A DNA stretch of 64,000 nt from Mesodorylaimus sp. YZB2_4 (taxonomy: Eukaryota; Nematoda; Enoplea; Dorylaimida; Dorylaimidae): positions 2,046,001 to 2,110,000 of the forward strand of contig JASANH010000626.1 of assembly GCA_030248295.1 (NCBI GenBank). Reading direction: 5' to 3'. The translations under genes and the position numbers were made by a program. Shown here piece by piece: positions 35,860-47,496 of this stretch. The stretch's first letter is position 1. Every line of letters begins with the position of its first letter. The notes beneath the pieces are model-generated. The model made no database searches. It was given only the letters and a program-made list of their open reading frames with translations, and was not told the DNA's origin.

Positions 35860-36720
35860 GAAGCTGCTGTTAAAATTTATGAAACACGAAAAACAATGGG
35901 TGCAAAATCAGCTGACCAAAAGCTGAAAAGTTTTCCAATCCGAACCGTGCAAAATAATCTAAAGCGAAACTGGGACGTCCCGGGCGTTCAGAGAAAGATG
36001 CACTAGTGCTACAAATAGAAGTGCACCTACGTCGCCAGCCAAACGGATTTGGAGAAACCAGTCTTGTTTACTGACCCATAAATGGAGAAATTTCGAGCCA
36101 GTTTTGGTTATGACACCCCCTCCCCGTCTACTGTAAGATAGAACCATCAAATGTGACAGCTTCAGTTCGGTTGCTCTTCTGACCCCTGTTTCTGCAATCC
36201 TGTAGACCATCCCTGTGGCGTCCATAATCACTGAGTACATGCACATGCAGACATTCATCCATATTCATTTTGAAAAAGAACTTACCTCAACGATGCTCAC
36301 GCTGGCAAGTTCCGACTTTTCCGCCTAAGAATTGCAACCAACTGGAAACTGTGTAAATAGGAGGCCTGCCAGTTGGTGCAAATCTTGTTTTGAGTGCAAG
36401 CTGTTTCCAGGATTCTTGAATCGATTTTCGATTTGCCTAGCCCGGGAGAGAGCACAAATGGTGCAGAGAACATTTGTAATAAACATTCTAGAACCCGCCT
36501 TTTGCAAAGTCTGTACATAGAGATTGCAAAATAAGGCGGAAAAAGGAAAAGGGACTGTTCCTGAAAAATTCTTGACTACTGCGCGACATGCCATGGACAT
36601 CTGCACAGCCCGCAGTAAACATGCAATTTTTTTATCTCGAAGAATCAGTGGCTTTGCATGTTTGATCTTCAATAAAGGGATGAAGTATTGTTTGCACAAA
36701 AAGGAGTGCATAGGCAGCTA
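35860..36720. other. No gene seen
   Basis: Only short open stretches without features. This region includes whatever promoter serves the exon at 35,567-35,842. Confidence 0.4.
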
Positions 36721-36725
36721 TGAGG

Positions 36726-36825
36726 CTAATTAATTATTTCACTTTACCATGCTTCACTGAAACCTGATCTTAAATTGCTTGGGTTCACAAAGTACGTCTT
36801 GCCGCTATTTTAGCAAATGAACAGC
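36726..36825 (+). repeat. Inverted flank repeat, left arm (partner 48,456-48,550)
   Basis: The stretch TTACCATG-TTCACTGAAACCTGATCTTAAATTGCTT-GGTTCACAAAGTACGTCT-GCCGCTATTTTAGCAAATGA (shown in pieces) is present reverse-complemented at 48,456-48,550 with about nine in ten bases matching. The two arms enclose the whole 11.6 kb retrotransposon block. Confidence 0.8.
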
Positions 36826-37049
36826 CGCCTGTCCTAGCTTTACGGACTTTATGGACAAGGGCTTTTTAGTGTGAGTGACTCAATGTGTAGCGCATCATGA
36901 CTGCGAAGCATGTGTTCAGGTCTAGTGCCTAATCATAACCCATCTCAGCAATGCGCATATACAGTGGGTACTTGTCCTCGATGATGGCAAATATGAACAA
37001 GCCTTGGCATAAGCCTTATATGGATCATAATTGACCTTTGCTGCCTTAC

Positions 37050-37335
37050 ACGGCAGGCCGTGGGTGGCTCACCCGGTACCCTAGAGGTGTTCCAAGAGGA
37101 GAAACGGGCCAAACGAGTAGGGTCTCGGCTGTCGAACACCGACTGGGTTCACAGCCCGCCCGCCATCGCTCGAAGAAGTCGGATGTCCTCGTGTGGAGGT
37201 GCTCCTAGAGGTGACGCACAGAGGGATGCTGTTAGGCAAAACGAGCGAAGGCCTAAAAAATTTTTAGAAAGTCAGCCAAAAACTGATGGCTCGCCAGGCC
37301 ACCTCTCGAAACTACACTAGTAAATGCCCCCCCCC
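37050..37335. repeat. SINE-like dispersed repeat
   Basis: GTGTGGAGGTGCTCCTAGAGGTG, the 'GTGGGTGGCTCACCCGGTA' start and similar blocks match parts of 20,930-21,480 in mixed orientation. It ends at a run of about 16 C bases near 37,327-37,342, just before the retrotransposon. Confidence 0.55.
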
Positions 37336-37421
37336 CCCCCCGGTCACTGGGCCATTTTATATTCACGTACTTTTTACATACTTTTAAGGTGACAGCCCCT
37401 GCCTGAGACGCGTGCACTAAA

Positions 37422-38671
37422 ATGGACGTCGTGCAGGAGATTTGCAAACACGTTGCGGTTGAGGCAGCGAGGCTAGGGAAGAACACGGGCAGTGAGGTTA
37501 CCGCGGAGGCGTTCGTTATCGTTTTTACTCCGTTTGCGGTAGGCACCGACCAGGATGAAGGTGCTAAATCGGTTTCGATGGGTGCAGGTGCAGCGGCCAA
37601 GAGTCGCGCCACGCCAGCGAGGTTTCTAATGATATGATGAAGATGATGTTTGCTTTTATGCAAGAACAACAAAAGAGGCAGGAGGATGAGCGTCAGCGCT
37701 ACCATCTAGGGCAAGAAGAACAGCAGAGGCTGATGCGTGAGCAAATGGACACGTTTAGAATTTTCGTCCTGGAGATGCGGCGTGATCTGCCGCCGAGTGG
37801 TCATAGTACCCAGTCGAATGCCGTGGCCAGTTCTGTCGTAGGAGCTGCGTCATCGCTTAGCTTGCCGGGTTTGAAAATTTCTGTTTTCTCTGGTGATGTG
37901 ATGAGGAACGGCCCATTCGAATGGGTGGACACATTTCGTTCCTTGGTTGCTCTTTCTCGTTGGTCTGACGCGCAGGCGGTTGAAGCTGTGAAAGTTTATT
38001 TGAGCGGTGAAGCTTTAGCTAAGTGGACGGAATTGTCGGCAGCTGATAAGACTACGTTTGCTCGGGCAACAGCCACGTGGCTCGAAAAGCTGGTAGGCGA
38101 GAAGCAGTCGGCCTTTAGGCTACAGTTAGCTGCTCTGCGGCAAGGCAACAAGTCGGTAGCAGCGTACACAAACGAGTTCAATCGGTTAACCAGCTTAGCT
38201 TCGTTCACAGCTAATGACCAGGCGGTCAAGGCCTCTGATTGGCAAATCTGCGAGAGATATATTGCAGGGTTGAGAGGTGCTCTGCAGAAAGAGGTGCGTC
38301 AGAGTAATCCAGCTCGTTTATCAGTAGCTAGGGCAGCTGCAGAGAAAGCCGAGTCGTTGTGTACTCTATGTGGCGAAACCGTAATGAGACAGAACGAGAG
38401 TAGCGTGTTGCAGGTTTCGGACAAGAGGACATGTTATGGGTGTGGGAAGGAAGGCCACATCCGGCGTGATTGTCCTGAGAATAAGGGTTCGACGCGTGGT
38501 TATCAGCGTCCCATGTATCGGAATGATCGTGGTCGTACTCGTGAGAGCCAGCAACGGTATTCGTATAGTCGAGGGCGAAGCCCACGACGCGATCAGAGGG
38601 ATTATAGGTATCGATCCCAGTCGCGTGAACAGGACCACAGTGCTACGAAGCGACGAGGAAGGTCTCAGTGA
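37422..38671 (+). mobile_element. Ty3/gypsy-type retrotransposon gag (frameshifted)
   Basis: A first frame (37,422-37,637, MDVVQEICKH...) is followed by an overlapping second frame (37,634-38,671) with the gag core. The second frame has a Gln-rich helix, a capsid-like region (GPFEWVDTFRSLVALSRW...YIAGL), one CCHC zinc knuckle (CYGCGKEGHIRRDC) and an Arg/Ser-rich RNA-binding tail. In the family, gag packages element RNA into intracellular particles. The ATGATATGATG overlap near 37,630 implies one frameshift, so the copy is probably inactive. Confidence 0.85.
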
Positions 38672-38749
38672 ATTGGTAGTCGGAATTCTGGGTATGGTAG
38701 CCAGCGTCCGCGCGCGCTCTCAGTTTCGGAGGACAGCCAGGAGGATGAA

Positions 38750-39672
38750 GTGGAGTCGCCTGTTCAGTCTGATGAGAGTCAGCCAGTGAGGCAGGGTAGC
38801 ACAAATGGAAGGTGCAGTGCAATTGTGAGCGCGCCTAAGGAGGCAGCGGGTCTGAATGAGTTGCCATGTTGGGAAATGGTGAACGTCATGGAGCGGAAGG
38901 TCGGTCAGCTGAGCTATGTTCTGTGCCAGGTGAATGGACGTGATGTTTCGATGATGTTATATAGCGGCGCTACAATGTCGTTGATTAGCTATGCAGTCGC
39001 CGAAAAGCTTGTGCCGCGTAAGAATTAACGTCCTACATCCGCCAGCCCAAAAGGACTGGGTGGCGATGGCGTTTTGCAGGTAGAGGCCAAGGTTGAGGTC
39101 GAGTTATCCGTTGGCAGTATAGTGAAAAGGCATGTGATGCTGATTTCCAAGTGCATGGGCGGTATTCCCGCGATTTTGGGCACAGATTTCACAGGTCTAT
39201 GTTATGGATAGCGATATAAGTACTGTGCTGATTTATCGTACAAGCAGGAACAGCAGGGACTAGTTGGGGTAGTAAAAGACTCGAAATGTTTCGTTTATGT
39301 CGTAGCGGATGTTCTGATCCCAGCTAGGACAGAAGTCGTTTTTGAGGCGCAGCTGGGGGCGTTGCCAGATAAAGTATCTAGGGCCCAGGGCGTGGTTGAG
39401 CCGAATATGAAGGTCGAAGGGGAGAAATCTTTATTTATGGCGCATGCTGTCGTGAGCCTGAAGGGGGATGGATTGGTACCGGTGTTGGTGGCGAATACAG
39501 CCGAGGAGGACAGGGTGCTGCCAAGGAACATGAAAATTGGTCAATGTACATTGACGGACGTTTGTCACTATGTTACAGAGATGGTCAAAGCGGCAAACGC
39601 GCCAGATGCGACAGTGGCCGGCGAGGCGATTTCAAAGATTGATTGGTCAGGATCAGACCTCGATGGAGACTA
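38750..39672 (+). mobile_element. Gypsy protease region, degenerate
   Basis: The region reads as one frame broken by stops near 39,026 and 39,210. An aspartic-protease-like core is visible as LYSGATMSLISYAVAEKL, where the catalytic Asp of the D-(S/T)-G triad is replaced by Tyr. A second conserved patch (GGIPAILGTDF) follows. Together with the stops this marks the copy as dead at the protease step. Confidence 0.7.
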
Positions 39673-39682
39673 ACGCAGACGG

Positions 39683-40571
39683 GTGATCGAAGTCTTGCAT
39701 CAATACGAGCGGGTGTTCGCCAAGGACGAAGGAGATATAGGTGAGACGAGCTTGTTACAGCACCGGATTGAGCTGACGGGTTCTCTCCCACCCAGGATGA
39801 AGGCTCGTAGGATCCCTGAGGCATTGAAGCCAGAGGTTACCGTTAGTCGACAGTTGAGCGTGATGTTAGAGCAGGGTTGGATCAGGGCCTCGTGCAGTAA
39901 TGTGTCTGCACCGCTTGTCATACTGCCAAAGAAAGATGGAGGCACGCGGATTTGCGTAGATTTTCGGGCTCTGAATTCGGTCACGAAGAAGGATTTGTAT
40001 CCAATGCCACGAGTTGATGAGGCTTTAGACGCGTTAGGAGGGGCTCAGTGGTTTACTAGTTTAGACCTGCAGAGCGGATATTGGCAGGTGCCTTTGAGTC
40101 CCGAGTCATGCGAGTTGACAACATTTTCGGCTCCCAGTGGGCAATATGAGTTCACAGTGATGCCATTTGGGTTAGTGAATGCTGGTGTCACATGTGAACG
40201 GCTCTTGGAAATGGTTCTTTCTGGGTTGCAATGGGATCATTGTTTAGTCTACATCGACGATATCTTGATCTACAGTAAGACATTTGATGAGCATTTAGGC
40301 CATATTGGCAATGTTTTCCAGCGATTGGAGAAAGCTGGGTTCAAAATCAAGCCATCGAAATGTCACTTTGCGCGAACTGAGGTTCCTTTCTTGGGTCATG
40401 TTGTGTCTAAGGCAGGCATACATACGGACGCGAAGAAGGTCGAAGCCGTCAGGAATTTTCCACGTCCCAAAGATGTGAAGGAGGTTTATCGGTTTTTGGG
40501 AATGTGTAATTTCTATAGGGATTTTATCCCACAGTTCGCCATTCGAGCAGCTCCTTTGTACAAAGTCTTGT
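39683..40571 (+). mobile_element. Gypsy reverse transcriptase, cut by a LINE insertion
   Basis: RT motifs are in order: LPKKDGGTRICVDFRALN, FTSLDLQSGYWQ, MPFGLVNAG, YIDDILIYS (both catalytic Asp present), SKCHF, FLGHVVS, and the connection start NFYRDFIPQFAIRAAPLYK. The frame runs into foreign DNA at 40,572. The remainder of the connection region resumes at 45,799 after a 13-base repeat. Confidence 0.9.
40559..40571 (+). repeat. Target-site duplication, left copy
   Basis: TACAAAGTCTTGT, repeated exactly at 45,799-45,811. It lies in gypsy coding sequence and is followed by the LINE's A/T-rich tail (read as T-rich on this strand). Confidence 0.9.
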
Positions 40572-40988
40572 TTTTTATATTGAACTTTTTACTTTTTTAG
40601 AGACATTTAAATATGTATGTGTTAGTGTGGCCTTCAGCAAAAAGTCCTATTCAGTCGAGAGCACGCATAGAAAAAAAAAGAAGCATAGAAGGAGGCAGTA
40701 AAAAAAGGATACGACCAGGCCTGAGCACTCGTTCAACGTGGTTCACCTCCACTCCCCGAGCACACCAGTTATCATCGTAAAGCGGATACATCATGGGTTA
40801 CAGCCGAAGCGTTGACTGCAATAGACAGTGCACTTCACTGCTTCCCATGATCACATGCACCTGGGATGTTAGCTCAGATCGGTTCATGTCGGATCCCCTT
40901 GTATCACAAGCACCCAAGTGCAAGTCGCATGAATCGTCAGTGGGTATAAAAAAAGGGGTTACAGTAACTTCACTGTCTACAGAGCAAA

Positions 40989-43900
40989 CTAATCTCGTCT
41001 ATCAATAAAAAAGTTCACGAAGGGTTTCCATTGGTTTTTGAAAAGCTCCTGCTTGTCACGATTATATGACACAAAAAAGGCTGCATTATAGTAACTTCTG
41101 ATTGTACCCAAGAAGGCACTGAAGCATGGGTTTTCCTGCTGACGTTTGCGCTGATAAATAAAAAATTTGGCCCACAGAAGAAGCACATTAACTGCAACCG
41201 GAACATCTAGCGATCCAAGAAGTACCATTTCAGACGACACATTACAAGAAAACGAACACGACGCTAATTTATTCTGAAAGAGCTCCCAAAAGTCTGTTAG
41301 GCATCTACATTCAAAAAAGAAGTAGTGCACGATTGTATCTGCAGATACCTCGCACCACTGACAGGTCTCGGAGTTCAGAATTTTCCTGATAAACAAAAAT
41401 CGACCCGTTGGTATGACTCGGTGCTAAAGTTTCCATTGGAAGCTTTTGAGTTGCGGGGTGATATGCATGTGCTGCAACAGTTGAAAGAATGGCGTGATCT
41501 CTGGAGTAGAAAAATCTCTATCCCAGGCTTCCTGGGCGGTTGGTGGAACGTACTGATTTGAAACCATCTCAGAATAAAATATTTTAGATCGAGCACCACG
41601 AAGCTGAATATAAGAACTGGACTCGGAACTAAAAAAACTTGCTTGTGGAAACGGAGGATCGTCTTGAGCGAGCACGCTCAGCCCAGCTGGATTATCTCTA
41701 GCCGTCTTCTTTCACTGCGGAGGTGGGGGCTGAAGTACCTGTCTATATCTCAGCCATTCATTCTCAGAGAGTTGAAATTTCTCCCTGAATTGACCCCAGG
41801 ATAACGGCTCTCCGTCCCGAGAGAAAAGTTGACCTACATAAATGATGCCTGCTTGAAACCATTGCTTGAAGGAGAAAGGGCGCCTGCTTATAAGAATGTT
41901 TCTATTATTGCATAAAGCAGACCTAGCAATACCCTCTGAGGTAAGAACATGTCCTGGCCTCCTCGGCAGAGAAAACCAATCCGCCAAAGCTTCTTGGTAA
42001 TAGGCTGAAAAATCCTGTGGTAAAAATCTCACATCAAAATCACTGGACAACAAATGTGCGCCTCCAAATGGAGCCAGCACAGAAGTCAAAAAAGATCTCC
42101 ACCCAGGCTGTTCGGGATTGGCTAAATAGCGAGCTAACCAAGCTATTCTTAAACTGCGCACGTACAGATCGATATCAATTACGCTGAGGCCCCCTTGGGT
42201 GATAGGTGCAGCGATCACACTACGCTTCACTTTTGGACGTGAATTCCAAATAAAAAGCTCAGTTGAATTTTTGTATGTCCGAGTCAGGTTGCGAGGAGGG
42301 AAAAAAATTTGAAGAGGATAAGTGATTTGAGATAAACATAAGGTTTTGACAATCAAATTACGCCCGATCAAACTCAGTCCCCTAAGATTCCAACGATTAA
42401 GCAGCGCATCATAATTTTCAGCTCGTTTTTTGAAATTCAATACATATTCTTGATCGGGATCACTGCAATTCAAGTGAGCTCCTAGATACTTGAAAGGACC
42501 TTTTCCAATTCGGCAACCCAAATCGGCCAAGTCATTGCAATTTGCTCCTCCCAATGGGATAATCATGGTTTTCCTCAAATTTAGCTTCAAGCCAGATGGA
42601 TTTTCAAAAGCCCTGAAAAGTCCTATCGCACGACGAACTGACTGAGTCTGATTGTGGGTAGTAGCTGTATCATCTGCAAATTGAAGAATGGGCATTTTAC
42701 TAGCGCCTAAAGCCAGTGCCGACGCCGTCATCTCAATCTTATAATAGGATGCAAACGATTGCATCACCAAAATAAAAAGATAAGCAGAAATTGGATCCCC
42801 CTGACGGCAGCCTCGTTTTATCGGAAAAAAAGGGAGTGAGTGAATCATTCACTATCACTGAAGAATACACTTCATTGTTACATAATTTTACCATTTCAAT
42901 AAAGGAATTGGGAAAATTCATTTCATGTAAAAGCAGTTCTAGAAAATCCCATTCCACAGAGTCAAAAGCTTTTTCGAAATCGTACAAAACAATGTATCCT
43001 TCCTCACTTCCAGACTTATACAAGGAAATCAGATCCGCTAGTGATCTAATATGCTCACAAATGAAGCGACCTTTTAAATAAGACAACTGTTCAGGGGCAA
43101 CCAAAGAATCTAAGACTTTCGCCAATCGTCTGGCAAGTGCTTTAGAAAAAATTTTGTAGTCACAGGCGAGTAGAGCAATTGGACGCCTAGAAGACTGATA
43201 TTTTGGTCTATCAACCTCAGGGACTGGTTTAGGTATCAACCTTATGCAAGACCTCCTTTGATCTAGAGACAAAGTTCCAGACTCAACTGAGTGCCTTACA
43301 CAATCATGAAAAAAAGGAAACAGCTCTGTCCAAAATGTTTTTAAAAAATCGGTTGGGAACCCATTTAGCCCTGGAGCTTTGTTCAGAGCAAAGGAAAAGA
43401 CCGCTGCTCTTAACTCATTTTCAGAAATCGGACCTTCCATCATTTTCTTTTGTTCATCCGACAACCTAGGAAGTAAGGGGTTCTTTAGAAACCTGTCCAA
43501 ATCAGCGCTACATACAGGAAGCTTGTGCCTTTTTGACTGAAAGAGGTCAGAAAAAAAGATCCTATTTGGTCTTTGATGACAGACTGGTCATCCACCATCT
43601 GTCCGTTTACTTCAATACAATCGAGTATTGTATCTTTGTTGCGCTTTTTCTCCATTTGAAAGAAATATCGAGTGCTTTTTTCCCCCAGCTCCGCCCACCT
43701 AACCCGAGCTCTGATCATGGCTGCTTTAGCTCTCGCTTCTTCCAGCCTCACAATCTCAGCTCTACAAAAGGCTAATCGTTCCAGTCCCCTGGAAACGTCA
43801 TAGTATGGGAATGGCTCTGGGATTTCAAAGAGAATTCTTGAAAGTAGGGTAATTTCTGACAAGAGTTCCTTAGATGCTTCTTCCTGCTGTTTCTTAAGAT

Positions 43901-44842
43901 TACAGGCAAAGCCAATGCTCTCGCCTCGAAGACTCGAAAGCAAAAAATCCCACTTAACACTGGGAGAAGAAAAGCTCTCAGAGGACTCTGAGAATTCCTT
44001 CACTACTTTCCTGATACGCTCAACATATGCTTCATTGCTCAGCAAAGAAGAATTAAATTTCCAATATGGAGACCTAAAGCTCATACTGCCTCCATGGACA
44101 GCGTACTCAAAAAGGAACATGGGATGGTCTGAAAAAGGGACCTGCTTTACCTTGAGCTCAGAGAAAAATTGCCTCAGATCCCTCGGGGTGAAAAAATAAT
44201 CGATTCTAGAGAAAACTATGTGATTGAAACCTGGTGTAACCACGCCCATCGCCTTTTAGAGACCTCCAGAGATCTTCCAATTCAAATTTTTCTGCAACAC
44301 GAAGCAGTTCTACCGCAACCTCAGTTCGAGAAAAGGGTCGTGTACCACTATAAGTACTTTTATCTAGCCAAGAAAAATGAGTATTCAAATCTCCGCCCAG
44401 AATCAGTGGGTTGGAATCTCCAGATAATTTGGTTATGAGCTCTGCACCCACATTTTTAATTAGAGTTACACGCCACGAATTATCATAAGGGGGAGCATAA
44501 ATATTCACTAACCAAAAAGTTCTGTTCAAAAAAGCCACCTTGGGCACCAACAAGGTACCCTCAAAAAGAGATGATTCAGCAATGATCGAGATGGGGAGAT
44601 TTCTACGGAAAAAAAATCGCTACTCCCCATTTATATTCAGTACCGTGTGACATATAAACTTCCCCACCCCACTCAGACCTCCAAATTCGATAATCACTCT
44701 CTGTCGAGTGAGTTCCCTGTAAAAAAGCTACGTCAACCCTATTATCCCTCAAAAAATTATAAACCGTTCTTCGCTTTAACCTCTCCCTCATGCCTCGCAC
44801 ATTCAACGTTGCTATTCTAAGGGACATGAAAAGACAGCGCAA
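40989..44842 (-). pseudogene. LINE ORF2: AP endonuclease plus reverse transcriptase, frameshifted
   Basis: Pieces in order: 44,842-44,603 (APE start, RIATLNVRGM...VAFLQGTHS), 44,553-44,206 (VNIYAPPY...LGGDLNTHF), 44,249-43,485 (SRIDYFF, PFSDHPM, then a linker helix with GEKSTRYFF), 43,500-42,739 (RT: NKAPGLNGFPTDF, RPIALLACDYKIFSKALARR, YDFEKAFDSVEWDF), 42,848-41,712 (RGCRQGDPISAYLF, FADDT catalytic motif, GLKLNLRKT) and 41,396-40,989 (C-terminal CxxC...H...C near CQWC). These motifs fit the L1/Tx1 group. At least four frameshifts or stops separate the pieces. The protein family nicks DNA and primes reverse transcription at the nick; this copy cannot. Confidence 0.85.
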
Positions 44843-44969
44843 AAAAATTTAAGCCGTCAACACAAGGGCCACATTTTGGTAAGTTAGTATTAGGAAAAAA
44901 GGAAAAAAACCAACCATATTTTAAAGCCGTCCAGTGCACGCCCTCTCAAGTACCTACTACAGTTTCCAC

Positions 44970-45797
44970 TCACTTCCTGCCAGCCTTGACCCTGCTAATC
45001 GCTTCCTTGGCCACTTGATTGAAATATCGATAGCGATCGATTCCAAGTGAAGTGCCACCGTATTTTCGAACGACTGCCAAAATTGCACCAATTTTTTCCT
45101 TCGCCATAATTTCCAAAATTCGAGATCCCGCCTTCGGCTCCTTGTCGTCGTCAAAGAAAGAATTGACTGATCCACCGGATGAAGAAAGGGCGGCAATAAT
45201 GACATTATCTTTGACACGATCGACCGAGAACGGCAATTTCCATGTGCCAATAGAGGCATCCACGATCTCTGCTGGTTTAACTGTACCGTCCCATGGCATC
45301 AATACAGCACACATCTTGTGCTTTCCGACCTCCAAAGTTGGTGTAATGATTGGTGAAGGGCCCTCGAACTCTCGAATATCAGATGGCTTTAATTTATCCA
45401 AGGCTGATTGGGCCAATGCAGCATAGCTAGAATTAATCGCACGTTTAGGACCAGACGCAGGCCAAATCTGCATACGGCCAATGGACACCGATGGTTTCGC
45501 CCAGTTGATCCGTACAGATTTCTGTTCATTTTCGCTGTACGCTTTTTTTATCGCCTCCGTCATTTCCACTCGCAAATCTGCGGGTAGGACTCGTCTAATT
45601 TGAACATGAAATTTCTTGTAAATGACGAAGGAATTTGCACAGATGACGTCAACTTGCTGCGACGATAAGACAGTGATTGTGACAAAAATCCGAGGCAGCT
45701 GATTCGCGTTGTTAGAGGGCTTCGATTGAACAAAGAAAAAATCAAGCAACATCCAACTTTGCAGACCCAGGTTCTCAAAAATATCGATTATCAAAAA
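44970..45797 (-). CDS. ORF in LINE ORF1 position with IMPACT/YigZ (UPF0029)-like domain
   Basis: A single open frame of about 275 residues reaches the 5' edge of the LINE, so its true start may be cut or may be an internal Met. The C-terminal third carries the UPF0029 pattern: FFDDDKEPKAGSRILEIM, then AVVRKYGGTSLGIDRYRYFNQVA. This corresponds to the family's DD-GEP-AG and VRYFGG-LG-DRF motifs. IMPACT/YIH1 proteins bind GCN1 and temper GCN2 signalling; the E. coli YigZ relative has the same domain. Upstream residues (RRVLPADLRVEMTEAIKKAY...SVRINW) are not recognised. The target-site duplication encloses the ORF, so it moved with the LINE. It is intact while ORF2 is broken. Confidence 0.6.
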   Translation of the reverse strand, partial: FLIIDIFENLGLQSWMLLDFFFVQSKPSNNANQLPRIFVTITVLSSQQVDVICANSFVIYKKFHVQIRRVLPADLRVEMTEAIKKAYSENEQKSVRINWAKPSVSIGRMQIWPASGPKRAINSSYAALAQSALDKLKPSDIREFEGPSPIITPTLEVGKHKMCAVLMPWDGTVKPAEIVDASIGTWKLPFSVDRVKDNVIIAALSSSGGSVNSFFDDDKEPKAGSRILEIMAKEKIGAILAVVRKYGGTSLGIDRYRYFNQVAKEAISRVKAGRK

Positions 45798-45798
45798 A

Positions 45799-45811
45799 TA
45801 CAAAGTCTTGT
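45799..45811 (+). repeat. Target-site duplication, right copy
   Basis: TACAAAGTCTTGT, exact match to 40,559-40,571. The gypsy connection region continues immediately after it. Confidence 0.9.
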
Positions 45812-47496
45812 GCAAGGATCATCTTTTCGTTTGGGATAGTAATTGCGACGATTCGTTCTTGTAATTGAGGGAGGCGTTGATTGCGAGGCCTATTTTGCGT
45901 TTTCCAGATTTTAAGAGGCAGTTTGTTCTTCAGACAGACGCTTCGAACGTAGGTATTAATGCTGTTCTCTACCAGCTGCACGGTTCAGAACAGGGAGTTG
46001 TTGCATACGTTTCGAGGTCGCTGACCAAGGCGGAGAAGAATTATGCAGCGTTAGAAAAGGAATCTTTGGCAGTGGTAGAATATGTCAAGCATTTCAGACC
46101 ATACCTGTATGGAGTTCGGTTCTTGTTGAGGACAGATCACCAGCCTTTGAAATGGCTGTTAGCTCATAAGGCGCCGATGGGACTTATCGCGAGATGGGTG
46201 TATCAGTTGTCGGAGTATTCGTTCGACATTGAGCATGTGTCAGGCAAGTCTAATGTTGCCGCCGACGCATTGTCACGTAGTCCAGTTTGTCCAGTTTGTC
46301 CAGTCTGTACGGTAGATATAACTACTCAGGATTGGACAGTGGAGTTTTCCGATAGTTCGTTGAAGACAGCACAACGTGCTGATCCATTTTGTCGGGCATT
46401 GGTCGAGTGGTTTCAAAAAGGTGTTTTGCCATCTGACAAACGCGATGCTAGGCGGTTAAAAAAGTTGGCGCCCAGCTTTGTTTTTTCTGAGCAGGGTATA
46501 CTGTTGCATTTACCATTAGGACAGCAAGGGCGTGGGCAGGAGTGGATCCAGATGGTCATCCCTCCCATGTTGCAGCCAGTTCTTTTTGATGCGTTGCACA
46601 GCGATGCATCGGCTGGTCATCTAGGCTTCAGTAAGACGTTCTGTAAGTTAAGGAATCGGTTTTACTGGTTGGGAATGTACAAGGATGTGTTTCGTTGGTG
46701 TCGTAGCTGTTTAGCTTGTGCTAGGAATAAATCGTATGGGCATATAGGACAAGCTTTGTTGAAACCGTTGAGTGTAGAGAATCCATTCGAGTTGGTTGCT
46801 ATCGATACCATGGGCCCGCTTCCAGTGGCGAAGGACGGTAGCAAGTACATTTTGATTCTTGGCGATTATCTGACGAAGTATATTGAGGCGTTTGCAGTTC
46901 CTGATATCTCGGCTAGCACAGTGGCTAAATTGTTCGTGGAGCACATTGTGTGTAGATGGGGCGCTCCACGTCGTTTGTTATCGGATAGAGTTTCCAATTT
47001 TACTTCTGACTTGGTGAAGGGCGTTTGCGATGCACTGTCGATTAGGCGGTCTTTGGCAGAAGCGTATCGACCACAGACCGATGGGCAAGTCGAGAGAGTC
47101 AATCGGGTCTTCCGTGATATGTTAAGGATGTACGTGGACCAGGAAAAGAAGGACCATTGGAACGAGTTTGTTCCTTTCGCACGTTTTGCGTATAACACGG
47201 CAGTCCACGAGGCGACGGGTGAGACACCATTTTTCCTCATGCATGGGTTTGACGCTCGGTTGGTCATTGACAGCGGTGTATCGAGCGCTGCTAACAAGTT
47301 TTGGTGTGCAGCTGATTACCGCGAACATGTCGTGCTGGAGCTTGAGAGGGCTAGTAGGCTGGCATTTCAGAACATCGAGAAGGTTCAACAGCAGCGGAAA
47401 GAGCAAATTGATGCCACCAGAAAAGTGAGTCAGTTTCGGGTCGGCAAAAATGGTGTTGTATCGGCGGATGTTTTCGCCAGTAGGTTCTTCAGCTGA
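45812..47496 (+). mobile_element. Gypsy RNase H and integrase
   Basis: After the LINE, RNase H is recognisable (FVLQTDASNVGINAVLYQ, SRSLTKAEKNYAALEKESLAVV, LRTDHQPLKWL, KSNVAADALSR). The integrase follows: HHCC zinc-binding region (GHLGF...CRSCLACARNK) and catalytic core with Asp in AIDTMGP, Asp in LLSDRVSNF and Glu in DGQVERVNR. One stop lies shortly before RNase H near 45,863. A one-base shift near 47,450 moves the downstream part to another frame. Confidence 0.9.

Larger units (their letters stand above)
40572..45798 (-). mobile_element. LINE (L1/Tx1-like) inserted into the gypsy element
   Basis: A 5.2 kb insertion bounded by the 13-base duplication, with an A-rich 3' tail next to the left copy and the 5' end at about 45,798. 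On the minus strand it contains an ORF1-position frame (44,970-45,797) and a broken ORF2 (44,842 down to about 41,000: endonuclease, RT, CCHC-type end). Insertion into a gypsy element already disrupted shows it arrived later. Confidence 0.9.

Noticed and set aside
37327..37430. 5' LTR of the gypsy element
   Set aside because: No sequence here matches the candidate 3' LTR after 48,250.
44970..45797. A host IMPACT gene interrupting the gypsy element by chance
   Set aside because: The ORF lies inside the target-site duplication with the LINE and on the LINE's strand, so it is part of the inserted unit.
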